A stretch of DNA of 64,000 nucleotides from Saprospiraceae bacterium (GTDB lineage: Bacteria; Bacteroidota; Bacteroidia; Chitinophagales; Saprospiraceae), in NCBI GenBank assembly GCA_019638455.1, contig JAHBTU010000003.1:1157127-1221126 (forward strand), written 5' to 3'. The position numbers were made by a program, and so were the translations under genes. Every line of letters starts with the position of its first letter. Position 1 is the stretch's first letter. A model generated the notes under the pieces. The model did not search any database, was not told where the DNA came from, and saw nothing but the letters and a program-made list of their open reading frames with translations. Below, piece by piece: positions 7,872 through 17,528 of this stretch.

Positions 7872-9374
7872 TTAATTTTGATTTTTTATCCATTTCCCCC
7901 TGGAAACCCGTTTCCCGTTGACCACGACCTCGTAAAAATACAGTCCAATGCCCAACGCATTTGTGTTTATTGAATTGTCAGTTGTTTTGGCGGGCAAGGG
8001 CATGTTCAACACGAGGCTCCCTATCGTCGAATACATGTTCAGTTGCCCTTCCCGCTCCAACCCGTCGCCGGGTATGCGGAGGTTGACCGAGGCGCCGCCA
8101 GGGTTGGGGTGGAGCAAAATACCGGCATAATCCTCCCGTTCCCCCTTCCATATCGTATCGCAGGGGCTGCCTTTTTCTTCGTACAGCCTGAAATACGGCA
8201 GGTTGGGAAGCGTGTTGCTGTTGTACACCGGTAGTTTGATGCCGTGCTGCACCACTTTGCAGGCAAGGCCAGCCGAATCAGGGTGTTCGATGTAGTGCAG
8301 GTAGCGCGAACTCACGTTGGGTACGCAGATATAAATCCGCCCGTCAGGCGCCAGTTGCGGCGTGAAAAACCGCACGGGCCAGCCGTCCTCGCCCCGAAAC
8401 CCGTCATAGCCGGCTACTACGGTCTCTGTGGCGAAAATATCCTGTGCGTACAGGTCGTATTGAAAAATGGTGTCCCAGTTGGACACATACAAATAACGCG
8501 AGTTGGGGGATATGGCCACCCCGCCGGGGCCATCGTCTTTCAGCCTGTACGATCGGAAATTCGACAACTCGCCCGAGCATCGGTCAAAGTTGTACAGGTA
8601 GAGACTGGAACAACCGGCACCGGACCACCCCCACCAACTATACCGGGCATACCACTTCCCGTCGGGCGAAAATACGGAATGGTCCCAACCCGGAGGCAAG
8701 GAGTCTCCGATAGATTGGAGCGTATGCTGTTTGGGATATACATCATTTAGATATATTATACTATATTTATTGCTTTCCATTTTTTGTGAAATGACCCACC
8801 AGTCACGGCCATTGGCATGGCGTACCGCGGCTGTCCCATGGAAATTCACTGTGTCATTATAGATGGCCTCTTTTTTTACTTCAACCCTTCCGTAAGGTGC
8901 AGACTCTTCAAAATTTATCATGGAAAAAGTAGCGGGAGAAAAACCACTTGACCAAAGCCCGTTACTTCCCTTAAAATGCATCAATTTGCCATCCACTAGT
9001 AGATACTTTCGCTGTCCTACAGGTAAAAGCGTCATTCCTTGAGTGCTAAAGAATCCGGACGGGTACCATTGGGAAGGTTGTAAATCATTACCATTTTCAA
9101 TAATTTCGAATTCACTGTTAAAGATATGTGTACCATTGGAAAAACAAACTAATCGTCCGCTCGAATCCGAAAGGCTGCTGGTGACCATATCCATTCCCAC
9201 ACTTTTAGGGACGTATTCAATGGAGACCGGGTCATGGTTAAAGTTCATGATAGCCATCTGAAAAAGACTGTCCGTGCTGATAAGGTCCCCCAGCACCCAG
9301 TTATAGTCTTCTTTTTGTGACCTCGCCGGAAGGGCGAGCGACAGCCCCAAAATGCAAAGCATTACTTCTTTCAC
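7872..9374 (-). CDS. T9SS-secreted beta-propeller-like protein
   Basis: 500 residues with signal peptide (MKEVMLCILGLSLALPARSQ). The body has repeated blade-like segments of the kind GGVAISPNSRYLYVSNWDTIFQYD and QLAPDGRIYICVPN, suggesting a 6-7 bladed propeller of the WD40/surface-layer type. The last ~75 residues (HPNPGGASVNL to GKWIKNQN) are a T9SS sorting domain, so the mature protein should be surface-attached or released. It is the second gene of the R4-R3 unit, 84 bp after the beta-helix gene and separated from it by a strong hairpin. The stop codon lies 5 bp before R3. Ligand unknown. Confidence 0.8.
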   Translation of the reverse strand: MKEVMLCILGLSLALPARSQKEDYNWVLGDLISTDSLFQMAIMNFNHDPVSIEYVPKSVGMDMVTSSLSDSSGRLVCFSNGTHIFNSEFEIIENGNDLQPSQWYPSGFFSTQGMTLLPVGQRKYLLVDGKLMHFKGSNGLWSSGFSPATFSMINFEESAPYGRVEVKKEAIYNDTVNFHGTAAVRHANGRDWWVISQKMESNKYSIIYLNDVYPKQHTLQSIGDSLPPGWDHSVFSPDGKWYARYSWWGWSGAGCSSLYLYNFDRCSGELSNFRSYRLKDDGPGGVAISPNSRYLYVSNWDTIFQYDLYAQDIFATETVVAGYDGFRGEDGWPVRFFTPQLAPDGRIYICVPNVSSRYLHYIEHPDSAGLACKVVQHGIKLPVYNSNTLPNLPYFRLYEEKGSPCDTIWKGEREDYAGILLHPNPGGASVNLRIPGDGLEREGQLNMYSTIGSLVLNMPLPAKTTDNSINTNALGIGLYFYEVVVNGKRVSRGKWIKNQN

Positions 9375-9405
9375 GGTGTTTCAAGTTTTGAAGTAAATGG
9401 AAAAG

Positions 9406-9437
9406 CCCCTACCCGGCCGAAATCGGCCGGGTAGGGG
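9406..9437 (-). terminator. Terminator-like hairpin between the two genes of the R4-R3 unit
   Basis: 14-bp perfect stem (CCCCTACCCGGCCG) with a 4-base loop, followed on the minus strand by CTTTTCC. Probably limits read-through from the beta-helix gene into the propeller gene. Confidence 0.75.
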
Positions 9438-9457
9438 AAGGAATGACATTGCCTGAA

Positions 9458-12331
9458 CTATCGTCTGTTCAAGGAAAATTTTTGAACCAAGCGCTCGAAA
9501 GAGTCGCTCCTTAACTCAAGGATGTAGATGCCCTCGGGCATCCCCGACAAATCAACCGTCGCTTGCCCCACACCTTCCGGCAGGCGCAGGTCGCGTAGGG
9601 TCTGCCCGCGCAAATCGAATACCCGCAGCCGGGAATCAGTGCCGAAAGGTCGCTCTGAGCGAACATGAAGCAGGTCGCTTGCCGGCGAGGGGAACAAAGT
9701 GACGCCCAACTGTGCTGCTGGGTTCTGCTCGTCGGACGAACGTTCTTCCGTGTTCATACAGTGGTCCTGGCTCCAGTCGGGTTGGCTGTAAAGGCTTTTC
9801 AGGCTTCGGGCCAGATAAACCGCCCGGCCGCCGGAAAGCGGGCATTGGGCGGCGACGTTGTCAATCACCTGGCGCTGTGCATGGTCAAAAACCCAGTCTT
9901 TTTGCAGATATACCTGCAAAAGCACGGCGTTCAGCGCCCGTTCGTTGTCGTGATAAATCTCGCTGCCGGGTAGGTTTTGGTTGACCGCTGTCAGCGCACC
10001 TGTCCTGCTCGAGAATTCCGCTTGCAGGAGCGAATCGGAGGCTAACAACAGGGAAAACAAAGAATCCATTTCGTTTAGCAACAGGTTTCGTTGCCCCATC
10101 AGGGTGGCGTAACCCGTTGTGGATGGATCGGTTGTTTCTAACTGCTCGGCAATAGAGGCCAAATCGCCGCTTTTGGAGCGGCAAGCGCCCAGCAAAGTCG
10201 AATAAGCGTTTTCCATACCTGAAGGGAAGGTATAAAGGTCGGCCAGCCCTTGCTCAAATGCATACCACGCCCCAACGGCGCCGTTGTCTGCCTGTGCATA
10301 GAAATCGGAAACAGCGCTGCTGTGGCCAATCAGGGCCGGTTCACGCTCTAATTTGCCGTACAACTGCCGCCGGGCTTCCCAAAGCATGGCGCCCATGCCG
10401 GTGGCCGCACTGCCTCCCGCCGCCCACTCGTCCTTGGGGTCTATGCCTCCTTGCAGCGGGTATCCTTGAAAGCCGCAGAAAACGGACGGCGTGGGCGGTA
10501 TGTTGATGTCAATGAAACAAACCGGATCGATGCCTTGAAATGAGAACCAGTTTTCTTTGTCCATCTGGGTGCCGCCGACCACCTCGATTTTGCCGTAACC
10601 GTCGGGCATCAGACTTGGTTCGACAAAAAATCTTGACGCTGGTATTTGGAAATTATTCCCTTCGTATAGGGCATCCCATTGTTTGCCCGGGTCGCTGAAA
10701 GTCCAATCGTTCCCGGTGTTCGTCTGGATACCCGTGACAGCATTGTACAAGTAAAGCCGGTTGACATGCTTTTTGAAGGTGGTGTTGGCGAAATTGGTGC
10801 TGTTTGGCCCGAGGTAGCAGACGCCGAAGGTGGTCTCGTCGGGCTGGTTGCAGCAAAGGATGGAACTGCTGCTCATGTCCACCCGGAACGCCTCCCCGAT
10901 GGAATAGCCGCCCGGATAGGTGTTGCCGTCCACGGTGTTGTCCACCATCTGGCATTTGACTGTGTTGGCCGCCAGTATCCCGAAGCCTGTAAAGCCGTGC
11001 GTGCCGCTGTTGATGCCGTTGCGGAGCACCAGTGTTTTGGAAGGGTTGTTGCTTGTGAGGATAGCGCCCGTCTTTTTGTTGCTGGCAACCAATTCAATCT
11101 GGTTGAGGTTGATGCTGACGTTGCCGTTGCCCGAATTGTAGTTGCTGAACTCAATGCCATAATTCACTTGTTGTCCATCGTAATCTACTCCATTTACCGT
11201 CATGACGTTCCCGCTCAGGCTGATCCTTCCTGTCCCATGTATATGCGTTGCCCGGATGCAAGTTCCCCCATAAGACAATACATTCAAATTGTCTTCAATG
11301 CGCATGTCAATCGGGTCGCCGTACCCGTTCGGCAGGATGTCAAAATTGTTGACCTCAATGGCGTTCCCAGTCACAATAAACGGGCCGTTGGATTCTATCT
11401 GAATGCCCCCTCGGGAGGCAATCACCCTGATACCGCGTTCAATGTAAGAAAAACTGTTGAAGTTGAGTTGGTTGTCCCTGCACGAATACAACTCGATGCC
11501 TTTGGAGCCGTCGAGAAACAAATAGGGCGGGAATATCCCTTCAAAGTGGCATTGCCGAATGACCGTGTTGAGGCATCCTTGCCCATATATGCCAGTCTTC
11601 AGCCCCTTGAAAAAGTTGCTCCCGTTATCCCCTATCCTGATGTCGGCGCACCGGTCCATGTTTATGCCGAAAGCCGCCTGCGAACCAGGCGCGGGCAACT
11701 GCTGACTATAAGGGGGCAGCAACGGCCCTGTACCTTGAAACGTGTTTCCTCCCAAACCCAGGCTTATTCCGCCGCCGTTAAACGTCACGAGGTTCAAGCC
11801 TGTCCAGTTTTTGTCAAAGTTGTTCTGGTACAGGAAAACAATAGAACCGGGGTCAGGACTGACGGCATATTGTGCGTCTTTGACCACGCAGTTGGTCATA
11901 TCCAGCCGGGAAACCGAGTTGGAGCCGGGCTTGCTGCGCATGGAAATCCCTCTCCACATTTGTGTGCATCCGCGCAGCGTGGAGTTCACGATGCCGACGT
12001 TGCTGACCGGCTGCCCTGCTATGTTCACCACGACGAGCAAGGCACCGGGGTCCATCTGAAAGTCAACCCCATCAAATTGATTAGAGCCGACCGGGAAGGA
12101 AACATCTATCGCAAACTGGCCTTTCACCTTGATACAGCCGCCAATTTTGGGCAGGGATATTCCTGATGTGGACAACTTGGGAAGCCCTACGTCGCTCCCA
12201 ACTATCAGCGGGCAGTTGCAGCCAGGTTCCTGAGCGTGCAATACCTGACCCCCAAAAATTAAAAGTACTGCAACCGGCAGTATGCGTTGGCTTATGTAGA
12301 AGCAGCAATCGGGAATGAAATTTCTTTTCAT
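9458..12331 (-). CDS. T9SS-secreted parallel beta-helix protein
   Basis: 957 residues. A signal peptide (VAVLLIFGGQVLHAQ) is followed by an N-terminal region with CNCPL. About residues 90-600 form a right-handed beta-helix pattern: short strands alternating with N/G turns, e.g. GIELYSCRDNQLNFNSFSYIERGIRV. An alpha-helical segment covers about residues 640-860 (MLWEARRQLYGKLE, LLLNEMDSLFSLLLASDSLLQ). The T9SS tail runs from FPSPASDLLHV to KFSLNRR. Unlike the proteins from 17312 and 22375 it has no HExxH motif, so it is the non-protease version of the same architecture. First gene after R4. Confidence 0.8.
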   Translation of the reverse strand: MKRNFIPDCCFYISQRILPVAVLLIFGGQVLHAQEPGCNCPLIVGSDVGLPKLSTSGISLPKIGGCIKVKGQFAIDVSFPVGSNQFDGVDFQMDPGALLVVVNIAGQPVSNVGIVNSTLRGCTQMWRGISMRSKPGSNSVSRLDMTNCVVKDAQYAVSPDPGSIVFLYQNNFDKNWTGLNLVTFNGGGISLGLGGNTFQGTGPLLPPYSQQLPAPGSQAAFGINMDRCADIRIGDNGSNFFKGLKTGIYGQGCLNTVIRQCHFEGIFPPYLFLDGSKGIELYSCRDNQLNFNSFSYIERGIRVIASRGGIQIESNGPFIVTGNAIEVNNFDILPNGYGDPIDMRIEDNLNVLSYGGTCIRATHIHGTGRISLSGNVMTVNGVDYDGQQVNYGIEFSNYNSGNGNVSINLNQIELVASNKKTGAILTSNNPSKTLVLRNGINSGTHGFTGFGILAANTVKCQMVDNTVDGNTYPGGYSIGEAFRVDMSSSSILCCNQPDETTFGVCYLGPNSTNFANTTFKKHVNRLYLYNAVTGIQTNTGNDWTFSDPGKQWDALYEGNNFQIPASRFFVEPSLMPDGYGKIEVVGGTQMDKENWFSFQGIDPVCFIDINIPPTPSVFCGFQGYPLQGGIDPKDEWAAGGSAATGMGAMLWEARRQLYGKLEREPALIGHSSAVSDFYAQADNGAVGAWYAFEQGLADLYTFPSGMENAYSTLLGACRSKSGDLASIAEQLETTDPSTTGYATLMGQRNLLLNEMDSLFSLLLASDSLLQAEFSSRTGALTAVNQNLPGSEIYHDNERALNAVLLQVYLQKDWVFDHAQRQVIDNVAAQCPLSGGRAVYLARSLKSLYSQPDWSQDHCMNTEERSSDEQNPAAQLGVTLFPSPASDLLHVRSERPFGTDSRLRVFDLRGQTLRDLRLPEGVGQATVDLSGMPEGIYILELRSDSFERLVQKFSLNRR

Positions 12332-12382
12332 AGTTGGGATGTTTTAAAAGTGAAAAGATTGGTGTGTGTTTATGTTTATTTT

Positions 12383-12451
12383 GTGGCTAACGGTTGGATG
12401 TACGCTGTGCCGACGCTTAGGAGGCATAGGCGTACATCCGTTGTTATCGCC
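12383..12451 (-). repeat. Unit-boundary hairpin R4 (attC-like)
   Basis: Minus-strand left 9-mer GGCGATAAC, right GTTAGCCAC. Perfect arms GGATGTACGC / GCGTACATCC, apex TGCCTCCTAAGCGTCGGCA. Left spacer AAC and right spacer AACC are unequal. The stop codon of the upstream gene lies inside the left 9-mer (AGG CGA TAA). Left 9-mer matches the unit start at R5 9/9. Confidence 0.85.
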
Positions 12452-13973
12452 TTTTTATCACCTTCTTTGTCACAGATTGCCCGGCTTTTGTCAGGCGGAT
12501 GAAATATACCCCATCATCCAGTCTGCTGATGTCTATGCGGGACTCTGTGGTGTCGCGCATGGCCTGCATCAACTGCCCATGCACATTGAATACCTCTATC
12601 CTGTCCCATTTATCTATGCCTTCGCTTTGGATATCAAGCCAGGAAGTAGCCGGGTTGGGATACAAAGTAACGGCCTTGTCTGGTATGATGGGGAAAGAAG
12701 CGCTTACCGGACTGCAAAAAAGCGTGTCTAAGCAGCCGTCTTTGCTGACCTTGATGAGCCAGCCCCAGTCCTTGGGTACAGGCTCGTAAGTGCGGCTGTA
12801 CCCGCATACCACCAAACTACCGCTTGGCAGTTCCACAGCATCGTAATAGTAATTGGTGGAGCCGGTCTCGTAACTCCAAAACGCCGTATCCACCCGGCTC
12901 CAGAGTTGGTCGCCCTGACTGTCCAAGCGCACCATCCAGCCGGAAAAGGAATTGTACCACATCGGCACGGGAGGGATGGGATAATGGACAGGTTTGACAC
13001 CAATTAGCAACCAGCCTCCGTCATTGAGTTGGATGAGCTTAGCAAAGCCATTCACAGGGTAATCGGCCACTCCAAATGTATCTTCTCTGATAAGATTGAA
13101 ATCCTCATCCCGAATAATAAATTTGGGCTGAACAGATATTTCATTATAGGTGGAGTTGTACCAGCCTCTTGCGCTCTTATAGACCCAATTATTTCCCTCT
13201 GATTTATGAATGTTCCCTACCCCAATTTCATTCAATGACGGCTGGCTCTCCCACTGCCATTTGATATTGCCGAGGCTGTCAATAGCAAAGATTTTACTGG
13301 TGTATTTGGTTTGAGGCAATGGTGTCACAACTGGAATGGTTATCGTGCTTCCTCCAACAACATATTCATCGTCGTTCAACTTGAGAATGCCTCCGAATAA
13401 ATCTAATTTATTATTTGTCCCATATCGCCTTTTCCATTTTATATTGCCCTCCATATCTATTCTTTGGATAAACACTTCCATATCGGTTGAGGGGCTATAT
13501 TCAGTTCCGCAAATCAGATAGCCATCGTTTGTTTCTATTATTGCTCGGGATATATGGTTGGTATAACTATCCTCATAATACTCCACAAAGTTCACCAACT
13601 CTCCGCTATTGTCAAATCTTGCAAGGTAACCATTCTGTGGATTGAAAAACTGCCCTACGCCTGCGTACCCACTTCCGTCGCTAAGTTTGATGAAACCGTT
13701 AGGGGATACTACCGTGAAATGTTTGCCCATGCTGTCATAGTCAATGCGAGCGTCTAAAATATTGCCGCTCGTGTCGAAGCGAGCAAAGAGCATCCCGAAT
13801 GCGGTCTGCCCCTCCTCTTTCGCTACGCCATACACCACCAGCGTGTCGCCTGACAACTCCATACTTGCGAATGCTGCCGCCAAGGCTCCAAGATCGTAGG
13901 CCTCGTTAAAGCCCGGCTGGGCAGGGGCTGCGTATCCGATGCAAGTCAATATGAGCATCAATAAATATCTCAT
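12444..13973 (-). CDS. T9SS-secreted beta-propeller-like protein (duplicate b)
   Basis: 509 residues from ATG 13973, chosen because it begins a clean signal peptide (MRYLLMLILTCIGYAAPAQ). Repeated motifs of the type FAIDSLGNIKWQWES and ARFDTSGNILD indicate a propeller of reporter-like repeats. The T9SS tail runs from YPNPATSWLDI to KKVIKRR. Residues from about 330 onward are nearly identical to the gene at 17521-19050, while the first two thirds differ strongly. Preceded by the protease gene, 66 bp away, with a hairpin between them. The stop overlaps R4. Confidence 0.82.
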   Translation of the reverse strand: MRYLLMLILTCIGYAAPAQPGFNEAYDLGALAAAFASMELSGDTLVVYGVAKEEGQTAFGMLFARFDTSGNILDARIDYDSMGKHFTVVSPNGFIKLSDGSGYAGVGQFFNPQNGYLARFDNSGELVNFVEYYEDSYTNHISRAIIETNDGYLICGTEYSPSTDMEVFIQRIDMEGNIKWKRRYGTNNKLDLFGGILKLNDDEYVVGGSTITIPVVTPLPQTKYTSKIFAIDSLGNIKWQWESQPSLNEIGVGNIHKSEGNNWVYKSARGWYNSTYNEISVQPKFIIRDEDFNLIREDTFGVADYPVNGFAKLIQLNDGGWLLIGVKPVHYPIPPVPMWYNSFSGWMVRLDSQGDQLWSRVDTAFWSYETGSTNYYYDAVELPSGSLVVCGYSRTYEPVPKDWGWLIKVSKDGCLDTLFCSPVSASFPIIPDKAVTLYPNPATSWLDIQSEGIDKWDRIEVFNVHGQLMQAMRDTTESRIDISRLDDGVYFIRLTKAGQSVTKKVIKRR

Positions 13974-13989
13974 GACAAAAAGCAAAATT

Positions 13990-14022
13990 GCCCGTCCGGG
14001 CGCACCGGGCAACCGGACGGGC
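13990..14022 (-). terminator. Terminator-like hairpin between protease and propeller genes
   Basis: 10-bp perfect stem GCCCGTCCGG / CCGGACGGGC with a 13-base loop, 17 bp after the protease stop codon and 16 bp before the propeller start. Also conserved in the duplicated unit at 19067. Confidence 0.6.
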
Positions 14023-14039
14023 AGGTGATGAAAAAAAAC

Positions 14040-17000
14040 TTACTTGCTCAGGATGACCTTGCCGCTCTTCAGCACTTTGCCGTCGGCTGCCAAATGGTAG
14101 AAATACACCCCGGCAGGATTCCCGGCCGTATTCCAAGTGAACGTACCGGTGGATGTGAGGCCATGCTGTGCCTGTACCAATCTGCCGTTCACGTCAAAGA
14201 TGCGGAGGGAGGCTTCCTTGACCTCTCCCGGCAGCAAAATCGAGAAGTCCACAAAGTCCCTCGCCGGATTGGGGCTTACCCGCACCCATTCACGCTGGGG
14301 CACAATGCCGGGCAGGCCGCCGCCTTCATTAGAGCGCTCCTCGATGCTGCCCCCGCCCTTGACATATTCGGCAGGGAAATGCCCGCCGTAAAGCGTCAGG
14401 ATGCTTTTGGCCCAGCCCTCTGCGTAGCCGTCCGCACCGAGGTAGCCTTTGACGGATTGCAGGGTGGCCGCATCCAGTTCATAGAATGGCTTGTCGTCCA
14501 AAAGGCCGAGGATAGCCTGACAATTGCCGATGTCGGTTTGCTCGTCGCCAGCCAGTTGGTACTTGCCGATGGCGCCGTTGAGCAACGACATGGCTGCCTG
14601 TGCGTTGCCCGAACCCAGGCGCTCGCCGGCCAGCCACAAGTCCCCTTCGAGGCTGCCCATGTGCGCCAGCCAGGCGCGCAGCGTGTCGGCATGGAAGCCG
14701 AGGGTGTCGTACAGTTCATGGACGACCACCATGTAGGCGTCCTCGTCCATCATCCGCCGGCGGTAGGCCATCTGGCGGGCGAGTTCCTCCGTCGGGTTTG
14801 CGGCATAACTTGATTGGGCGGCGAGGTATGCGCCCTTTTGCTGGTAAAAATCGGATTTGACCAAAGAGATTTCTTCCCTCGTCCTGCACGGCGGCTCGCA
14901 GTAGGTGACGGGGCAACCGTTTTCCCTGTCCGTGGGCACAAGGGTGATATTCCCTTCCACTACCAGAGGCTGCTGATTCAGCCCAAAAGGGTTGTAGAAA
15001 TACTGGAGCGGTGCGCCAAAGTTGGAGAAGTCAATGGCCGTATGGGAAAAACGGTTGCCCGCCGCACCATAAACGACTTGGCTGGGGTTATTTGGATCAG
15101 GCATCTCCAACCCCTGCCTTGCCCTAATCCTTCCGTTCGGCACGGAAAAGTCCTTTTCAAGCACATCGAAGTTCTGGTTGCAGTCGTAGTACTGCCCCCG
15201 GATGCCGTCCTGCGGCAACTGGGAGGCGTTCTGCTGGTTGGAGAGGTTGCCGATGGTCAGGCCATGGAAATTGTTGCGGCGGATGGTCTTGTTGGCGATG
15301 CCCGTGTTGATGCAGATGGTGCCGATGGTCGTCTCGGCGTTGCCGCTGCCGCCGATGAAATCGTTCTCCTCGCAGGTGAAGCCCGCCACGTCCGTCTCGA
15401 AGATCACGCCAACCTGGTCGCCCGTCGGGCCGGTGGAGGGCAACTGGCCGAGGCTGAAGTTGTTGAACAGGAGGGTTCCGCCGGTCACAGACTTGTTGCG
15501 GATGCCGACGAAGCACTTTTCAAAGTTCGCCTGCCGCACCGTGTAGGGGCGGTTGGTGACGATGCGGGCGGTGTAGATGCCATAGCCGAGCCCGCTGAAA
15601 CCGGAGAAGATGTAAGAACTCGGCGGGTAGGTGCTGCCCACGCCCGTGGCCGTGACGCTGAAGCCCGCGTCGTTGGCAAAGATGCCGTAGCCCCAGTCCG
15701 CGATGCTGCCGCCCGTTATCGCCCTTGCGTTGGTGTAGGAGCAACCCGACAGCCCGATGCCGTTCACGCCCGTCATGTGGACGAAGGCGTAGAACGGCTC
15801 GTCGTGCGGGTAGTCGTCGTCGGTCAGGAATGTGGTCGTGCCGAACGAGCCGAAGTAGTTGCGCGGCTGGCCCTGCTGCCCCGCCGGGGCGGAAAAAGGC
15901 CAGAAGTTCTGGTAGGGCGCAAACTCCACCCCGATCGGGCAGTTCTTGATGGTTGCCCCTGTGCAACTGATTTGACCGCCAGCCAGCGTGTAGGTGGGGC
16001 CGTACAGTTGGATGCCGACCTTTGCGTTCTCGATCAGCGAGCCGGGCATGCACTCGATGCGGCCCTGTGCCCGCACCCCGTTTACCGCATACTGCGAGTT
16101 GGCGGGCGTGCTGCCCCATACCTTTACCCCCTGCCAGGTGTAGCCACGGCAGCCCATGCCCGTCAGCGTGCCGTGCAGCACCAGCCTTGCGTTAGGCTTG
16201 ACGACGAGGCGGCTCTGCTCGCCGAAGTGCACCGTCACGCCGGCGCTGATGGTCAGGGTCGCGCCGCTTTCGACGACCAAATCGTTCTCGATGAGAAAAT
16301 CCCCGTTGTTGGGCGTGTTGGCGGTCGTCCATGTGGTGTTCGCGGTGATGGTGTGGCCAACGAAATCGGGGGTGACGAGGCAGGCTTGGAGGATGGGGGT
16401 GATGGAGATGATTTGGCGCATGCGCTCGCCCTGGCCAGCGGTGTGGTGGGTCATGCATCCGGGAGGGTACACAACCGACATTATCAGGTTAGTGTTGGGG
16501 TTGTAAGGCTCGCCACACGCGTCTATATCATTCCATACATAATTGCAATTTGACAAGAATGAATTTATCTCTCCAAATCCGGGGTCGGCTGGGGTGTCCT
16601 CGACATAATCGCCACAAGTTGCCCCGTTTGATCCATTGGCACACTCAAGGCATTCTTGTTCTATGTCGTTTCCATTACAATCTTTTGCGTCTTCTTTGCC
16701 GTGAAAAGTATGCCACAGCCCCAAACAATGTCCCATTTCATGGGAGATAACCAAACTTCTTGAAAACACATACGTGCCTTGATTTCCGGGAAAGCCAACA
16801 GTTCTCGTGCCTTTAATCAAAAAAATATCCCCAGGAATCCCATTTGCATAAGCATAGTCGGGCGCATTGTCTCCACCAATGACAATGTCTATGCCGTCAG
16901 AGTGCGGAAGGAAATACTGGCCAATATTGCAAAGGCTTTGAAGTCCGCTGTAACCGCTAAGTTCGGTACTGTTAATTGGGATGATTTCACAATCCCAAAC

Positions 17001-17312
17001 AAAATATATGTTGTGGGGGGCAAAGGAACTTCCCATGAGATCTATTGATTCATATATTTGGGCAGGTGTTTGAGCACCCGCCCCATCATCATCTCCCAAA
17101 GAATGGACGTATATTTTGATAAAATAAGGCCCTCCTGTACTTTCTGGGTTGCTAAAGGCAGGAAGAGGTCCAATAGAGTTTGCATCTCCTGTCGTTTGGC
17201 AGAAAGAATCATTTTGGGCTTTGATGCTCTTGTTGCCTGCGAGCATCAAAAACAGAAAAGCCGAGAATAGGGCCCCCGTTCTCCTAATCGAGTTAAACTT
17301 GAAATTTTTCAT
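14040..17312 (-). CDS. T9SS-secreted M43-like metallopeptidase with beta-helix (duplicate b)
   Basis: 1090 residues. The signal peptide ends near NKSIKAQ. The zinc site HEMGHCLGLWH is at residues 191-201, and a plausible Met-turn (NLIMSVVYPPGCMTHHTAGQ) lies at about 275-295, as in pappalysin-type (M43) metzincins. A Cys-rich insert (QECLECANGSNGATCGDY) lies between them. Residues about 320-800 form a right-handed beta-helix starting with ITANTTWTTANTPNNGDFLI. Residues about 820-980 are alpha-helical. The T9SS tail runs from SPNPARDFVDF to GKVILSK. About 98% alike at protein level to the copy at 19115-22375, differing mostly around residues 745-810. Confidence 0.88.
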   Translation of the reverse strand: MKNFKFNSIRRTGALFSAFLFLMLAGNKSIKAQNDSFCQTTGDANSIGPLPAFSNPESTGGPYFIKIYVHSLGDDDGAGAQTPAQIYESIDLMGSSFAPHNIYFVWDCEIIPINSTELSGYSGLQSLCNIGQYFLPHSDGIDIVIGGDNAPDYAYANGIPGDIFLIKGTRTVGFPGNQGTYVFSRSLVISHEMGHCLGLWHTFHGKEDAKDCNGNDIEQECLECANGSNGATCGDYVEDTPADPGFGEINSFLSNCNYVWNDIDACGEPYNPNTNLIMSVVYPPGCMTHHTAGQGERMRQIISITPILQACLVTPDFVGHTITANTTWTTANTPNNGDFLIENDLVVESGATLTISAGVTVHFGEQSRLVVKPNARLVLHGTLTGMGCRGYTWQGVKVWGSTPANSQYAVNGVRAQGRIECMPGSLIENAKVGIQLYGPTYTLAGGQISCTGATIKNCPIGVEFAPYQNFWPFSAPAGQQGQPRNYFGSFGTTTFLTDDDYPHDEPFYAFVHMTGVNGIGLSGCSYTNARAITGGSIADWGYGIFANDAGFSVTATGVGSTYPPSSYIFSGFSGLGYGIYTARIVTNRPYTVRQANFEKCFVGIRNKSVTGGTLLFNNFSLGQLPSTGPTGDQVGVIFETDVAGFTCEENDFIGGSGNAETTIGTICINTGIANKTIRRNNFHGLTIGNLSNQQNASQLPQDGIRGQYYDCNQNFDVLEKDFSVPNGRIRARQGLEMPDPNNPSQVVYGAAGNRFSHTAIDFSNFGAPLQYFYNPFGLNQQPLVVEGNITLVPTDRENGCPVTYCEPPCRTREEISLVKSDFYQQKGAYLAAQSSYAANPTEELARQMAYRRRMMDEDAYMVVVHELYDTLGFHADTLRAWLAHMGSLEGDLWLAGERLGSGNAQAAMSLLNGAIGKYQLAGDEQTDIGNCQAILGLLDDKPFYELDAATLQSVKGYLGADGYAEGWAKSILTLYGGHFPAEYVKGGGSIEERSNEGGGLPGIVPQREWVRVSPNPARDFVDFSILLPGEVKEASLRIFDVNGRLVQAQHGLTSTGTFTWNTAGNPAGVYFYHLAADGKVLKSGKVILSK

Positions 17313-17459
17313 GCCGAAAATTTTTAAAAGCGTTAAGATTTAGGTTAGGTGACAATCTTTGAGGATTGTCTGCTGGCGGTCTCCTCGGCAGGGAAGACCA
17401 TGACACTTTGGTAAACCCGTTCATGCGCCTACAATTTTATGGTTTATTTTTCTTTTGTT
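17313..17459 (-). promoter_or_regulatory. Leader of the M43-like gene with a small hairpin
   Basis: 147-bp leader between R5 and the start codon, identical to the leader at 22376-22522. GACAATC (17351) pairs with GATTGTC (17364), so the transcript may carry a hairpin. A TAAAATTG on the minus strand near 17440 partly resembles the Bacteroidota -7 element TAnnTTTG. Confidence 0.4.
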
Positions 17460-17528
17460 GGCGATAACGGTTGGATGTACGCTGTGCCGACGCTTAGGAG
17501 GCATAGGCGTACATCCGTTGTTATCGCC
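17460..17528 (-). repeat. Unit-boundary hairpin R5 (attC-like)
   Basis: Left 9-mer GGCGATAAC, right GTTATCGCC (minus strand). Core identical to R4 apart from the outer right end. Left 9-mer matches the unit start at R6 9/9. It is the joint of the tandem duplication. Confidence 0.85.

Noticed and set aside
10679..12166. Plus-strand open frame of 495 codons opposite the beta-helix gene
   Set aside because: Shadow frame; the minus-strand frame has signal peptide, beta-helix and T9SS tail.
14814..16553. Long plus-strand open frame (579 codons) opposite the M43-like protease, and its twin at 19889-21616
   Set aside because: Antisense shadow of a GC-rich coding strand; repetitive low-information sequence, no signal peptide or domain, while the minus strand has a clear multi-domain protein.
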